In this document: positions 8,533 through 16,961 of the stretch, in pieces | Layout of the letters: the number at the start of each line of letters is the position of its first letter | Numbering within the stretch: position 1 is the first letter of the stretch | Origin: Vulcanimicrobiota bacterium | GTDB lineage: Bacteria; Vulcanimicrobiota; Xenobia; Xenobiales; JADMJV01 | Assembly (NCBI GenBank): GCA_017307785.1 | Contig: JAFKGI010000008.1 | Coordinates: 168,132 to 232,131, forward strand | Length of the DNA: 64,000 nt | Direction of reading: 5' to 3' | The notes under the pieces: model-generated | The model's input: only the letters and a program-made list of their open reading frames with translations | Told to the model about the DNA's origin: nothing | The model's database searches: none | Program-made: the position numbers and the translations under genes

Positions 8533-9730
8533 AGCGACCGCGCCGCACCCGCACCCGTTCCTCTTCCACAATCGGTTGCGGAGTCGGGTGAGGCTGATAC
8601 GTCGGATAGTTGCTGACCCCCAGGCTGGGACGAATCTCGGCCGGTGCCACCCGTTTGGGTGGGGGAGGGGCGACTACCGGCTCGGGCGGAATTTCCTCGG
8701 CCATCTGCACGGGAGCGGTCGTGGGCATGGACGGAGCGGGCTCTTCCACCGGAGCCGACGGAACCAGGTGCTGCGGGGCGACCGCCTGGGCTGGCGGTGA
8801 GGGAGTGGGGCTTGGGGTCGTGGGTCCTTCCGCGCGTCCCAGCAGAGTGCCCAGACCAAGCGCCACCACAATGGCTGCGGCCGTGGCATAGCCTTGCCAG
8901 CGGCTCTTTGGGGAATCCACGTAGATCACGTGAGACTCCTGAGGTTCCGCCTCGACGGCGCGCGTTCCCTGACGCAGATAGAGCTTGAGAGCTTCCGCCA
9001 TTTCTCTGGCGCTGGCGTAGCGCTCTTGAGCCTTCAGGCGGGTGGCCCGTTGCACAATCGGGCGCAGTCCGGGCGCAATCGACTTCCATTGAGCGTCGGG
9101 CTTGAGCAGGTCGGGGTCCTGACCGGTGAGCAACTGCATCATGGTGGCCCCGACCGAGTAGAGGTCGGAGCGGGCATCGGCTCGACCCACCGACTGCTCG
9201 GGCGCGCAGTAGCCCAGGGTTCCTACCGCCGTCTGGGTGGCGCCGCAGGCGCTTCGAGCCAGTCCGAAGTCGACCAGCCTGATTTGACCGCTGCGGCGAT
9301 CGCGCAGGATGTTGGAAGGTTTGATATCGCGGTGGATCATGGGAGGGGAGTGGCTGTGCAGGTAGTCGAGCACCGCCAGCAGCTCCAGCATGTCCGAGGC
9401 GACCTGCTCCGGTGCCAGGGGCGCGCCTTTCTCGACCAGTTCGTCAAAGAGACTCTGGCCCCGCACCAGATCCATGACCAGGTAGTGTTTGCCGCGGAGC
9501 CGGAAGAAGTCGCGCACTCGAGGGATGGCGGGATGGTCGAGCTCCGCCAGCGCTTTCATTTCTTGTTCGAAGCGGGTCTGGAAGTAGAGCACGTTTTGCT
9601 TGTCCTCCAGGATCTCTTTGACGGCGCAGGGTGAGTCGGCCAGTTTGGTGTCTTTGGCTTCGTAGACGGCTCCCATGCCCCCGCTTTTGATGATTTCCAC
9701 AATCTCGTAGCGTCCATGAAGTAGCAGCAT
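8513..9730 (-). CDS. Membrane-anchored Ser/Thr protein kinase
   Basis: A 405-residue Hanks-type kinase. Residues about 8-250 form the catalytic domain, with glycine-rich loop KSGGMGAVYEAKD, lysine 38 in CAVKEI, catalytic loop HRDIKPSN (Asp135), metal-binding VDFGLA (about 153-158) and CAPEQ (176-179). All key residues are present, so it should be active. Residues 281-298 form one membrane helix. The 100-residue tail beyond it is rich in proline, glutamate and alanine and ends with a basic RVRRGRFRRWFP, giving an outward-facing tail of unknown role. The kinase probably signals from the inner membrane; its substrates are not evident from the neighbours. Confidence 0.9.
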   Translation of the reverse strand: MLLLHGRYEIVEIIKSGGMGAVYEAKDTKLADSPCAVKEILEDKQNVLYFQTRFEQEMKALAELDHPAIPRVRDFFRLRGKHYLVMDLVRGQSLFDELVEKGAPLAPEQVASDMLELLAVLDYLHSHSPPMIHRDIKPSNILRDRRSGQIRLVDFGLARSACGATQTAVGTLGYCAPEQSVGRADARSDLYSVGATMMQLLTGQDPDLLKPDAQWKSIAPGLRPIVQRATRLKAQERYASAREMAEALKLYLRQGTRAVEAEPQESHVIYVDSPKSRWQGYATAAAIVVALGLGTLLGRAEGPTTPSPTPSPPAQAVAPQHLVPSAPVEEPAPSMPTTAPVQMAEEIPPEPVVAPPPPKRVAPAEIRPSLGVSNYPTYQPHPTPQPIVEEERVRVRRGRFRRWFP

Positions 9731-9779
9731 CTACCGTTCAACCTCGGGCTTCCCTAAAAGTTGCTTCCTGAGGATTATA

Positions 9780-10526
9780 TTATCGGAAGAAGTCTTGATC
9801 GAGGGGGCGGATCAAGGATTTTGAACTCGGATTTTCCATGGGCTTCCAGTCGAAGCCTCGCACCAGGGCGGCCGGAACTCCGTCGGTTTTGCCCATGACC
9901 AGTTCGGCTGCGGCACAAATGGCGTCGGCCGAACCCATGATGCTGGCCTCCAGCGGATAGCCGTGAGGGTCATCCTGGCCGCGATAGTCGGTAAACGGGT
10001 CCATGGCGGCCACGCCAATGGCTACGTTGATGATACCGATGCGCCAGGCCCGGCCGAAAGAATCGGAGATGAGCACCGGCAGCGTGAAACCCAGGCTTTG
10101 TGACAGGCTAGAACTCAGGCCGCGCGCTGAAGCATCGGGATCGTCCGGAAGACAGCACACGGTTTCGCCCGGACTATTGGACCGATCCACTCCGGCGTTG
10201 GCGCAGACCAGGCCGTGGCGAGTGCGCGAGACGATAATGCCGTGTTCCATGCGCAGGATGCCGGCCGATTCGCGCAGGACGACCTCGATCTGGCGCGCAT
10301 CTTTTTTCCACTTTTCGGCCCACTGGCGCGCCCATTCTGAAGGTTCCACGGTGGTCAGGTCGACCACCCGGCCCTCGGCTTTGCTGACGATTTTGTGGGT
10401 CACCACCAGCACGTCCCCGGCCTGAGCCAGTTCTCTTAGCGAGGGGAGCATTTTCTCGGCCAGTGGGTCGCCGGAGCGGATTTCGGGGATGCCCGAGACG
10501 GGCCAGAGACTTACCGATGCTGGCAT
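9780..10526 (-). CDS. cofE: Coenzyme F420-0:L-glutamate ligase CofE
   Basis: A 248-residue homologue of CofE (N-terminal domain of FbiB). It adds L-glutamate residues to F420-0 using GTP. Landmarks are the start VSLWPVSGIPEIRSGDPL, VVTHKIVSKAEGRVVDL, the HGIIVSRTRHGLVCANAGVD stretch, LISDSFGRAWRIG and NVAIGVAAMDPFTDYRGQDD. The ATG at 10526 is preferred over a TTG at 10541 because it fits the family start. It overlaps the end of cofC by 16 bases and is last in the order M30 protease-cofD-cofC-cofE. The C-terminal FMN domain found in some FbiB proteins is absent. Confidence 0.93.
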   Translation of the reverse strand: MPASVSLWPVSGIPEIRSGDPLAEKMLPSLRELAQAGDVLVVTHKIVSKAEGRVVDLTTVEPSEWARQWAEKWKKDARQIEVVLRESAGILRMEHGIIVSRTRHGLVCANAGVDRSNSPGETVCCLPDDPDASARGLSSSLSQSLGFTLPVLISDSFGRAWRIGIINVAIGVAAMDPFTDYRGQDDPHGYPLEASIMGSADAICAAAELVMGKTDGVPAALVRGFDWKPMENPSSKSLIRPLDQDFFR

Positions 10527-11065
10527 GCCAGACAGTTCCAATCATCCAAAGTGTCGACGTCGTTGGCCAGGCCGCAGCGTTCCACTACGGCCTGGGTGAA
10601 CGGTTGCGCTTGATAACGCAGAAAGCTGTCGGTTCCAAAAACCAGCTCGGGAGAGCAGCCCTGTACGGCCAGGGCGTTGCAGCCGCGTCGATGGCGGTCG
10701 GGCGCCAGAGCCAGGCCTTGGGCGGGGCAGGCTCCCAGCAGTTCTTCCAGGTCGTCGAAGCGGACGTGAGGGAGGTCAGGCAATATCACCACCCAGCGCG
10801 CGGGCCGATGCAGAGAGTGCCACTCGCGCAACCCTTCGTTCAGTCCCTGGCCGGCCTGGCGCATCCACTTCACGGAGGGTGGCAGCTGAAACTGATCGCC
10901 CAGGCTCACCACCCAGGTCTGGGCGATGGATGGAGCGTTCAAGCACTGTTCCACGGCCTGAGTCAACCACTGTTGTGCCAATTGTTGAGCTTCCGGAAGG
11001 GCCAGACGGGTTTTGCTCTGACCGTTGCCTTTAAAGGGCAGAACGGCGATCCAGGGCTCAGACAT
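10511..11065 (-). CDS. cofC: 2-phospho-L-lactate guanylyltransferase CofC
   Basis: A 184-residue nucleotidyltransferase of the CofC/FbiD family. It activates phospholactate or phosphoenolpyruvate with GTP to make the guanylylated precursor used by CofD. Seen are the start WIAVLPFKGNGQSKTRLALP (loop and lysine expected to hold the nucleotide), VVILPDLPHVRFDDL and RRGCNALAVQ before the C-terminal GTDSFLRYQAQ. It overlaps cofD by eight bases upstream and cofE downstream, giving a compact F420 operon. Confidence 0.9.
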   Translation of the reverse strand: MSEPWIAVLPFKGNGQSKTRLALPEAQQLAQQWLTQAVEQCLNAPSIAQTWVVSLGDQFQLPPSVKWMRQAGQGLNEGLREWHSLHRPARWVVILPDLPHVRFDDLEELLGACPAQGLALAPDRHRRGCNALAVQGCSPELVFGTDSFLRYQAQPFTQAVVERCGLANDVDTLDDWNCLACQHR

Positions 11066-11975
11066 CCAGGGCGACCCGGGCCAATCTCTCCCGGTCGGAA
11101 TCGGTTTTCATCAGTGTTAGGGTGCACACGGTGCGCACTCCACACTTTTCGATCTCGGGGATCAGGTGAGCGTCCCCTTCATCCAGGATCAGCACATCGA
11201 TCCAGTCTTTCAGAAGGCGGGCGACTCCCAGGCTGTTCACCGGTTGTCCCAGGCTGGCCAGCAGCGAGGCCAGCGGTCCTTTGACGGCTGCCTCGCCAAT
11301 CATGGGAGAGACGGCCACCTTGCGTGCCCGGCAACCTGCCCAGAGTTCCGCGAATCCCTGCAGCGAGAAAATCGGTTGCAGGCTGAGAAACGGGTTGGAG
11401 GGAGCCAGCACGATGCGCTCCGCCTCGGTCAAGGCCTTCACGACCTCGGGGCCGGGGGGAGTCTGATCCGCTCCTTGATAGCGGCATTCCAACACGGGAT
11501 CGGCATGCTGGCGCCGCACAAAGTAGTCCTGGAAGTCGACCCACCCGGAAGCCAGCCGCAACTTGGTGGGCACCGGGGCATCGCACATGGGGAGCAGGCG
11601 CAACTGCAAACCGGCCGATCGAGCCAGTTCCTCGGTGACCTTAGTCAGGGTCGCTCCTTGACCGAGTCGCTGAGTGCGATACAGATGGGTGGCCAGGTCC
11701 AGGTCTCCCAGTTGAAACCACGTTTCTCCGCCCAGGCGGGCCAGTTGCTCGGCGCACCTTCGCGTGTCGCCACTCAGTCCCCAGCCCTGGACGGAGTCAG
11801 CCCATTCAGCCAGCGTGTAGAGAACAGTGTCCAGATCGGGCGAGATCGAGAGACCGTGCAGTTGAAAGTCGTCCCCGGTGTTGACGATCACCGTCAGGTC
11901 CCGAGGATGAATGCGATAGAGCCCGTGGCTCAGTCTTGCTCCGCCAACTCCCCCGGCCAGAACGGCTACTTTCAC
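11058..11975 (-). CDS. cofD: 2-phospho-L-lactate transferase CofD
   Basis: A 305-residue CofD/FbiA homologue that transfers the phospholactyl or phosphoenolpyruvyl group to the deazaflavin FO to form (dehydro-)F420-0. Diagnostic segments are VAVLAGGVGGARLSHGL at the start, VNTGDDFQLHGLSISPDLDT, GWGLSGDTRR, WFQLGDLDLATHLYRTQRL, LAPSNPFLSLQPIF and VAVSPMIGEAAVKGP. The GTG start lies four bases after the stop of the M30-type protease gene, which suggests they share a transcript. FO synthase genes (cofG/cofH) are not in the window. Confidence 0.95.
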   Translation of the reverse strand: MKVAVLAGGVGGARLSHGLYRIHPRDLTVIVNTGDDFQLHGLSISPDLDTVLYTLAEWADSVQGWGLSGDTRRCAEQLARLGGETWFQLGDLDLATHLYRTQRLGQGATLTKVTEELARSAGLQLRLLPMCDAPVPTKLRLASGWVDFQDYFVRRQHADPVLECRYQGADQTPPGPEVVKALTEAERIVLAPSNPFLSLQPIFSLQGFAELWAGCRARKVAVSPMIGEAAVKGPLASLLASLGQPVNSLGVARLLKDWIDVLILDEGDAHLIPEIEKCGVRTVCTLTLMKTDSDRERLARVALDV

Positions 11976-11979
11976 GTTG

Positions 11980-13503
11980 TTACTGTAAGCCTCCGAAGGT
12001 TCCGGTGGGATTTTCTACAACCATCGAAGCTCCCTGAGCGGAGTCGACCTGGACGGAGACGTTCAGGGTGTTGCCGGTGCCATTTTGATAGCGAACGGTG
12101 CTGAATACCCACGGCCCCAGGGTGGTGGTCTGCGAGCCGGTGGGAGGGCTCACCGTTTGCCCGGGAGTGAGCGTCGGCAAGGTCTGGGCGCCGGTAAATC
12201 CACGGATAGAACTGTAGCTTCTGCCCGGGTTGAAAGGGCCGGTGTAGCGCAGATTGGTGGGAACGCTACCGCCGAGCGGAGAGGCAACCAGGGCGTTGGT
12301 CCAGTCCGCGAAGATGGTGCTGGCGCTGCCGAACGAGGCGTTCAGTTGGGCCAGGCCGCTGCCGCCGGACTGCGCGTAAGTGCGGAACGCGGTCAATCCG
12401 AAACGATCGAGCAGGTAACGCATGAAGGCGTAGTCTCTGCCATAGGAATCGAGGTTGCCGTTGAATTGGAAAAGTCCCTGGCTACTGGGACTCTGGAGAA
12501 AGGCTCGGGTTGCCTGGTAGGTAAAGTTGTTGCCGCCGCCAACGGCTTCCAGGCCGTAGCCGTTGAGATCTTCGGCCAGAACGGCTTTGCCTTCGTCGAT
12601 GGCCGCGTTTTCGATCTGACCGCTGAAGGCGCCCTGCCGGATCAGCTTGGTGTTGAGGGCGATCAAGTGCTGGAATTCGTGGGCCATGGTGCTGTAGACG
12701 TTGAAGCCGTCGGTGCCGAACTTGTCGTAGTTCAGGTAGAGAATCTCGCCCTGGTTGCTGCTGCTGGTGGTTCCCTCGTCGGCTGGGCTCACAAAGCCGA
12801 AGTAGTTGGAGCCGCCGATTCCCGAGCTATTCAGAAACACCAGGTTGACTTTGGCATCTCCGTCACGGCCGCCCCCGGTGGTCCATTCCGAGCCAAAGAT
12901 GTCGCGGTCCGTATCGTAGATGCCGGTCCCGGCTTCATCCCATTTTGCCTGAATTTCTAAGGCCTGGGCCTCCGTTAGAATGGGAGTGCCGCTGACCACC
13001 TGAGCAAAGATGGTGCAATGGACGGTCTGGCTTTCGGCCAGAATCTTGCGGCAGGTGACGGTCTGGCTGTTGGTCACAATCAAGAAATTTTGATCGGCGC
13101 CCTGGGCCAGTTGTTGAAAGCGAGGCAAAATGCCCTCCACCCGGTTGCGGGTGGAAGGATTGGTGAGATCGGCCAGCTGTTGAGCGAGCAACTCGGGCGG
13201 AAGGTCTCTGCCCGGCCCGTCTTCGCCTTCCACTTTGTTGGTCGAGGCGGAAACCACGGTGAGGCTGGAGCCGGATTCACTGGCCGGCATGTTCCTGCGA
13301 ATCAGCGTCGCCTGCTTGGTCGGATTGAAAAGCGGCACCGAAAAATTCAGGGTCGTGGGAGCCGGCGGACTGGGAGGGTTGCCTCCGCTGTTGTTATTGT
13401 TGTTGCTGGAGCCGCCGCCACCACTAACGGAACTGCTGCTTCCTCCGCCGCAACCCGCGATCGCCAGGACCCCGAGCAATCCCACCCAACGTAGCAAACG
13501 CAT
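11980..13503 (-). CDS. M30-like zinc metalloprotease lipoprotein
   Basis: A 507-residue protein. The ATG at 13503 has GGGAGA upstream and opens a lipoprotein signal peptide ending LAIAGC; an upstream in-frame extension is rejected. A low-complexity Gly/Ser/Asn/Pro linker follows (about residues 18-50). The catalytic region has MAHEFQHLIALN near residues 273-284, an HExxH zinc site, and a nearby IDEGKAVLAEDL likely to give a further ligand, as in hyicolysin-type (M30) peptidases. It is probably an outer-membrane or surface protease. It begins the transcript that continues into cofD, which is an odd partner. Confidence 0.8.
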   Translation of the reverse strand: MRLLRWVGLLGVLAIAGCGGGSSSSVSGGGGSSNNNNNSGGNPPSPPAPTTLNFSVPLFNPTKQATLIRRNMPASESGSSLTVVSASTNKVEGEDGPGRDLPPELLAQQLADLTNPSTRNRVEGILPRFQQLAQGADQNFLIVTNSQTVTCRKILAESQTVHCTIFAQVVSGTPILTEAQALEIQAKWDEAGTGIYDTDRDIFGSEWTTGGGRDGDAKVNLVFLNSSGIGGSNYFGFVSPADEGTTSSSNQGEILYLNYDKFGTDGFNVYSTMAHEFQHLIALNTKLIRQGAFSGQIENAAIDEGKAVLAEDLNGYGLEAVGGGNNFTYQATRAFLQSPSSQGLFQFNGNLDSYGRDYAFMRYLLDRFGLTAFRTYAQSGGSGLAQLNASFGSASTIFADWTNALVASPLGGSVPTNLRYTGPFNPGRSYSSIRGFTGAQTLPTLTPGQTVSPPTGSQTTTLGPWVFSTVRYQNGTGNTLNVSVQVDSAQGASMVVENPTGTFGGLQ

Positions 13504-13613
13504 TCTTTCAATCTCCCTGCCTAACAATTGATGATTGCCTTCCACGAACTTTTTCAGAACCTTTTCACCTTCAAGTGGCATCTTAGGGTCAAACTGTTTG
13601 GAGGTTCTTGGAT

Positions 13614-14285
13614 ATGTTCGCACTCAATTACGGGGGCGGTTACGGCTACGGCGGACTCAACGTCTGGAACAGCTATCAGGCCCAGCCCGCCCAGAACTAC
13701 AATCCCTGGACTTCCTGGACGAACAATTTCAGCAGCAACGGGAACACGCCGTATGGTTACGGCAGCTACCAGTACAATCTGGACCGTTATGACGGGGGCG
13801 GAGTCGGCCAGGCCCAGAACACCAACGGCGTCCAACAGGAAACCGATTACATGCGCCGGCTCAAGGTGCTCCAGGCGCTGGGCCCTGGCGCCGAGGCCAA
13901 GATTCCCAACTGGCGCACGATGCCTTTCAATGATTTTCTGCTGGCCGCGGCGCGCCTCAAGGGAGTGAAGCCCGGCAACCAGACCAATACCAATCCGAAA
14001 GGCAATTTGGAGTATCTCCCGCTGAACGTGACGGCACGCGCCTACTACGATGAGAATCAGCAGTTGCAGCAGGTCCAGTCGGTCGACGTCTGGGAAGTCA
14101 ACACCGGCGTTGACGAGAAGACCTACAACAACTCCGGCAGCAAAGAAGTCTACGCGCGCTTCGGCAACGCCGTCAAAGGCCGCACCTACCGGATCGAAGT
14201 AACCTGGGCCGATGGCCGCCGTTATCAGATTGAAGGCATCAACGCCACCGGCAACGTAGTGGTGGACCGCCCTAACCGATACTAA
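13614..14285 (+). CDS. Gly/Tyr/Asn-rich protein with beta-rich C-terminal domain, unknown
   Basis: A 223-residue protein without a signal peptide. The ATG at 13614 lies ten bases after GGAGG; a TTG six bases earlier is too close to it. Residues about 1-70 are low complexity, rich in Gly, Tyr, Asn, Ser and Gln (for example YGGGYGYGGLNVWNSYQ), like prion-like or condensate-forming segments. The second half alternates polar and hydrophobic residues (LPLNVTARAYYDENQQLQQV, YRIEVTWADGRRYQIEG), suggesting a beta sandwich. It is divergent from the M30 gene and precedes the RelA/SpoT-like gene by 18 bases. No family is recognised. Confidence 0.7.
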   Translation: MFALNYGGGYGYGGLNVWNSYQAQPAQNYNPWTSWTNNFSSNGNTPYGYGSYQYNLDRYDGGGVGQAQNTNGVQQETDYMRRLKVLQALGPGAEAKIPNWRTMPFNDFLLAAARLKGVKPGNQTNTNPKGNLEYLPLNVTARAYYDENQQLQQVQSVDVWEVNTGVDEKTYNNSGSKEVYARFGNAVKGRTYRIEVTWADGRRYQIEGINATGNVVVDRPNRY

Positions 14286-14303
14286 AGGGTCTCTGGACTC
14301 GAC

Positions 14304-15392
14304 TTGATCAGCAATCCGCCCGAACTTCACGAAAGCGGCGAGGAGTTTCACTACCGCTCGCCTCTCTGGATGGTCACTCAGGAGCCTGTGCTCAGCCAGT
14401 GGGTGGCCGAATTGCAGCGTACCTGCCAGGAGCAGCTGAAGTTCCCAGAGCGGAGTCACACCCTGCGGGTTTCTTCTCGCCAAGCCGATCTCATGCGAGA
14501 GACCTTCGCTGCTTTGATTCGCCGTGGAGAGTCCAAGTTGCATCGGCTGTGCGCCGTTCTCTGCCACAGCTACCTGAAGAGCTGGGAAATCCACAGCGTG
14601 GTCATCGGCCAGGTTCATCATTTGGACGAGCGCTTTACCCTGGTGCAGAGCCTCAATGCCGAGGAAGTGTTCCAGTTGACCGACCTCGATCTGGGCAATC
14701 GCCAGCTACGTAAGCTGCGGTTTGGCGACGACCAGAGGGGTTGGAGTCAGCCCACGCTGGTGGCCAACTTTCTCGACTATGAGCCCTTGGAGCTCGACCA
14801 GCGGGCTATTTATCGCATTACCAGTCGCATCAAGGCCGAGGAAGAGATTTGGAACAAGGTCGTCGACGAACTTTTCGAGATGGACAAGATCGTCAAGCGC
14901 GATAAACACCTCCGCCACCTGTCTCGCTACGTCAAGGATGTTTTTGGTCTCAAAGTGGTGGTGGGCGAGGGCGAACGCGTCCGCCAATTCCACGACGAGC
15001 TAAAGTCTTTGCGGCTGAGCCAGGAGCTGCGTGAGCAACTCTCGATTCCCCTCGAGGACAAGACCGAGTCTTTCGAGTTTGTGGAAACCAAGGACTACTT
15101 GGGAGGCGAAAACAAGCGCAGCGGCTGGAAAGCCATGAAGTCGGTTATGCGCTGGTGGGGCGAGACCTTCGAGGTTCAGGTCCAACCTTTACGGAATTAC
15201 CTCAAAGAGCGCGAGCGTCTGAGTCGCGAGAGCCACGCCAGCTTCAAAAATCGGCGCGAGGAACTGCGCTACGAAGTCGCCCGCCGCATCCCGCTTTACG
15301 GATTCTACCGAGATTTGTTGCGCTGGCTGTTTCTGCATCAGGACGGACCCCCGCCCCAGTATCCCAATCTCAATCTGGAACTGGTCGACTAA
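14304..15392 (+). CDS. Divergent RelA/SpoT-like (p)ppGpp-synthetase-fold protein
   Basis: A 362-residue protein with a TTG start 18 bases after the previous gene. Residues about 170-320 match the order of a RelA/SpoT synthetase domain: RITSRIKAEEEIWNKV for the family's RIK..ESIxxK, VKDVFGLKVVV for the DxxGxRxx strand, KDYLGGENKRSGWKAMKSV for KDYIxxPKxNGYxSxH, and FEVQVQ for the catalytic VEIQIRT strand with its glutamate (E290). The first 160 residues match nothing I know. No HD hydrolase, TGS or ACT domain is present. It may be a small alarmone synthetase or a relative with another substrate. The assignment is by motif inference. Confidence 0.6.
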   Translation: MISNPPELHESGEEFHYRSPLWMVTQEPVLSQWVAELQRTCQEQLKFPERSHTLRVSSRQADLMRETFAALIRRGESKLHRLCAVLCHSYLKSWEIHSVVIGQVHHLDERFTLVQSLNAEEVFQLTDLDLGNRQLRKLRFGDDQRGWSQPTLVANFLDYEPLELDQRAIYRITSRIKAEEEIWNKVVDELFEMDKIVKRDKHLRHLSRYVKDVFGLKVVVGEGERVRQFHDELKSLRLSQELREQLSIPLEDKTESFEFVETKDYLGGENKRSGWKAMKSVMRWWGETFEVQVQPLRNYLKERERLSRESHASFKNRREELRYEVARRIPLYGFYRDLLRWLFLHQDGPPPQYPNLNLELVD

Positions 15393-15718
15393 TTCGAAGA
15401 AACTTTGCGACTCTGCCATTCCTGCACGGTCGTGCAGCCGCAGGCCAGGCCCTTTTCCAGAGTTTCCATCAAGCGGCCAAACTCGGCCTCTCCCAAGCGT
15501 AGAGGCGGTACCCAGCCCACCACATAGCCGTGGTCGACCAGTGGCTTGCCGGCCAGGTCGCGCAGATACTGATAGCGCAGATGCATATCCTTCAGCAACT
15601 TGCTCTCCTGCACGCGCTTCCACTCAGCGGCTTCGATGTGCGGACCCCCTTCGAAAGGCTTAAATCCCATCGCGGCATAGCATTCGTCGGCTGGTAGGTT
15701 GGACAGTTCTTCACTCAT
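15389..15718 (-). CDS. Small conserved-looking hypothetical protein
   Basis: A 109-residue soluble protein starting MSEELSNLPADECYAAMGFK and containing HLRYQYLRDLAGKPLVDHGY and a late CGCTTVQEWQ. There are three cysteines but no clear metal site. The ATG at 15718 is chosen because the reading frame farther upstream overlaps the divergent NADP-binding gene. Its stop overlaps the stop of the RelA/SpoT-like gene by four bases. I do not recognise the family. Confidence 0.5.
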   Translation of the reverse strand: MSEELSNLPADECYAAMGFKPFEGGPHIEAAEWKRVQESKLLKDMHLRYQYLRDLAGKPLVDHGYVVGWVPPLRLGEAEFGRLMETLEKGLACGCTTVQEWQSRKVSSN

Positions 15719-15793
15719 ACCTAAGTTTTGTCCGGGAGAGCCGGCTTCCAAACACTCGGAGGCGGGTTCCCGCGGGCGAGCGAAGGGCGATGG

Positions 15794-16450
15794 ATGAAAA
15801 TCGGCATTTTGGGCTGCGGCAATCTGGGCGGAACGCTCGGTAAATTTTGGGTGGAGGCCGGCCACGAGGTGCTCTTTGCCTCCGGCCAGCCTGAAAAGGC
15901 CGAGCGATTGGCGGCCGAAAACCAGTGTGGTCACGGCAGCTACGCGGAAGTGGTGGAAGCCTGCCCCATCTTGCTCTACAGCATTCGCGGGGTCGAGCCT
16001 CAGTCGCTGTGCGAGAAAGGCTGGTCCGGCAAGACGGTTATCGACTGCAATCAGCCGGATTTGCCCCTGGCCTTCGAGTTCAAGCCCCGCGATTACAGTC
16101 TGGCCGAACAACTGGCCGCCTCGCTGCCGTTCTGCCAGGTGGTCAAAGCCTTCTGTCTGCATCCCGTCGAACTCTATCACCACGGCGCCGACACCCTGCG
16201 CAGCTGGGGCGTGCAGACCTTCTTCTGTGGCGACTCTCCTGACGACAAAGCCAAAGTGCGCCAACTGGCCCTCGACCTGGGTCTGCTCCCCTTTGACTGC
16301 GGCCCCCTGTCACGAGCTTACCTGCTCGAAGCCCAGGCCGATTTTTGGCGCCTCTTTCAGCTTCATCAGGGCCAGCAACTCGTGTCCCAGTTCCAGCTCG
16401 TCGGCTACCCCGAACCCCCCAATTTCAGCCGCCAACCCGGCCGCTTCTAA
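15794..16450 (+). CDS. NADP-binding protein of the F420:NADP oxidoreductase type
   Basis: A 218-residue Rossmann protein. The ATG at 15794 gives MKIGILGCGNLGGTLGKFW, with the GxGxxG dinucleotide-binding turn; an upstream in-frame extension is unlike the family. Further family features are AGHEVLFASGQPEKAERLA, VVKAFCLHPVELYHHGADTL, FFCGDSPDDKAKVRQLALDL and GPLSRAYLLEAQADFW. This arrangement is that of NADPH-dependent F420 reductase (Fno/NpdG-like) and related NADP-binding oxidoreductases, which pass hydride between NADPH and F420. The cofDCE operon 4 kb away makes that role plausible, but other substrates are possible. Confidence 0.75.
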   Translation: MKIGILGCGNLGGTLGKFWVEAGHEVLFASGQPEKAERLAAENQCGHGSYAEVVEACPILLYSIRGVEPQSLCEKGWSGKTVIDCNQPDLPLAFEFKPRDYSLAEQLAASLPFCQVVKAFCLHPVELYHHGADTLRSWGVQTFFCGDSPDDKAKVRQLALDLGLLPFDCGPLSRAYLLEAQADFWRLFQLHQGQQLVSQFQLVGYPEPPNFSRQPGRF

Positions 16451-16473
16451 CACGACCGCGGACTCGTCCGCCT

Positions 16474-16919
16474 CCCAGAAATCCGACTAGCCGCGCTTCT
16501 GGAGTTTTCGCCTTCGTCGCATCTGTGATGCACTCCATGGACTGCACTACGTTTGCGAGTAAGCCCGAAAGCCTGCCTCCGCCTGCGGCTCGTGTTCGAT
16601 CCGGGGGCGAAATCTGGCACTTCTCAGCTGCCCAGAAAATCCGCGCTGCCCGCCCTCCTGAAGTTTTCGCCTTCGTCGCATCTGTGATGCACTCCATGGA
16701 CTGCACTGCGTTTGCAAGTAAGCCCGAAAAGCTGCCTCCGCCTGCGGCTGGTGCTCGATACGACTAGCTAAATCTCGCACTTCTGGGCTATCCAGAAATC
16801 CGCCTCGCGCCGCTTCTGAACTTTCCGCCCCTGGCCGCATTTGTGATGCACTCCATAGACTGCACTACGCTTGCGAGTAAGCCCGAAAGCCTGCCTCCGC
16901 CTGCGGCTCGTGCTCGTGA
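16474..16919. repeat. Tandem array of about 2.8 copies of a 159-bp repeat
   Basis: Three diverged copies begin near 16474, 16631 and 16792. The core TGTGATGCACTCCAT recurs at a spacing of exactly 159 bases (16522, 16681, 16840). Each copy has CCAGAAATCCG near its start, the near-palindrome TGCACTCCATGGACTGCA (TGCACTCCATAGACTGCA in copy 3) and CTGCCTCCGCCTGCGGCT downstream. The unit is too long and has no spacers, so it is not a CRISPR. Short open frames through it are the repeat translated and are not called as genes. This stretch between 16451 and 17014 holds no credible gene. Confidence 0.85.
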
Positions 16920-16961
16920 CGCCGGGGCCCTGCTCCCAGGGTGGGCTGCCCCGTTGCAGGT

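Noticed and set aside
16474..16919. CRISPR array or coding repeats
   Set aside because: The 159-base units abut without unique spacers and are diverged; open frames across them only translate the repeat and no cas gene is near.
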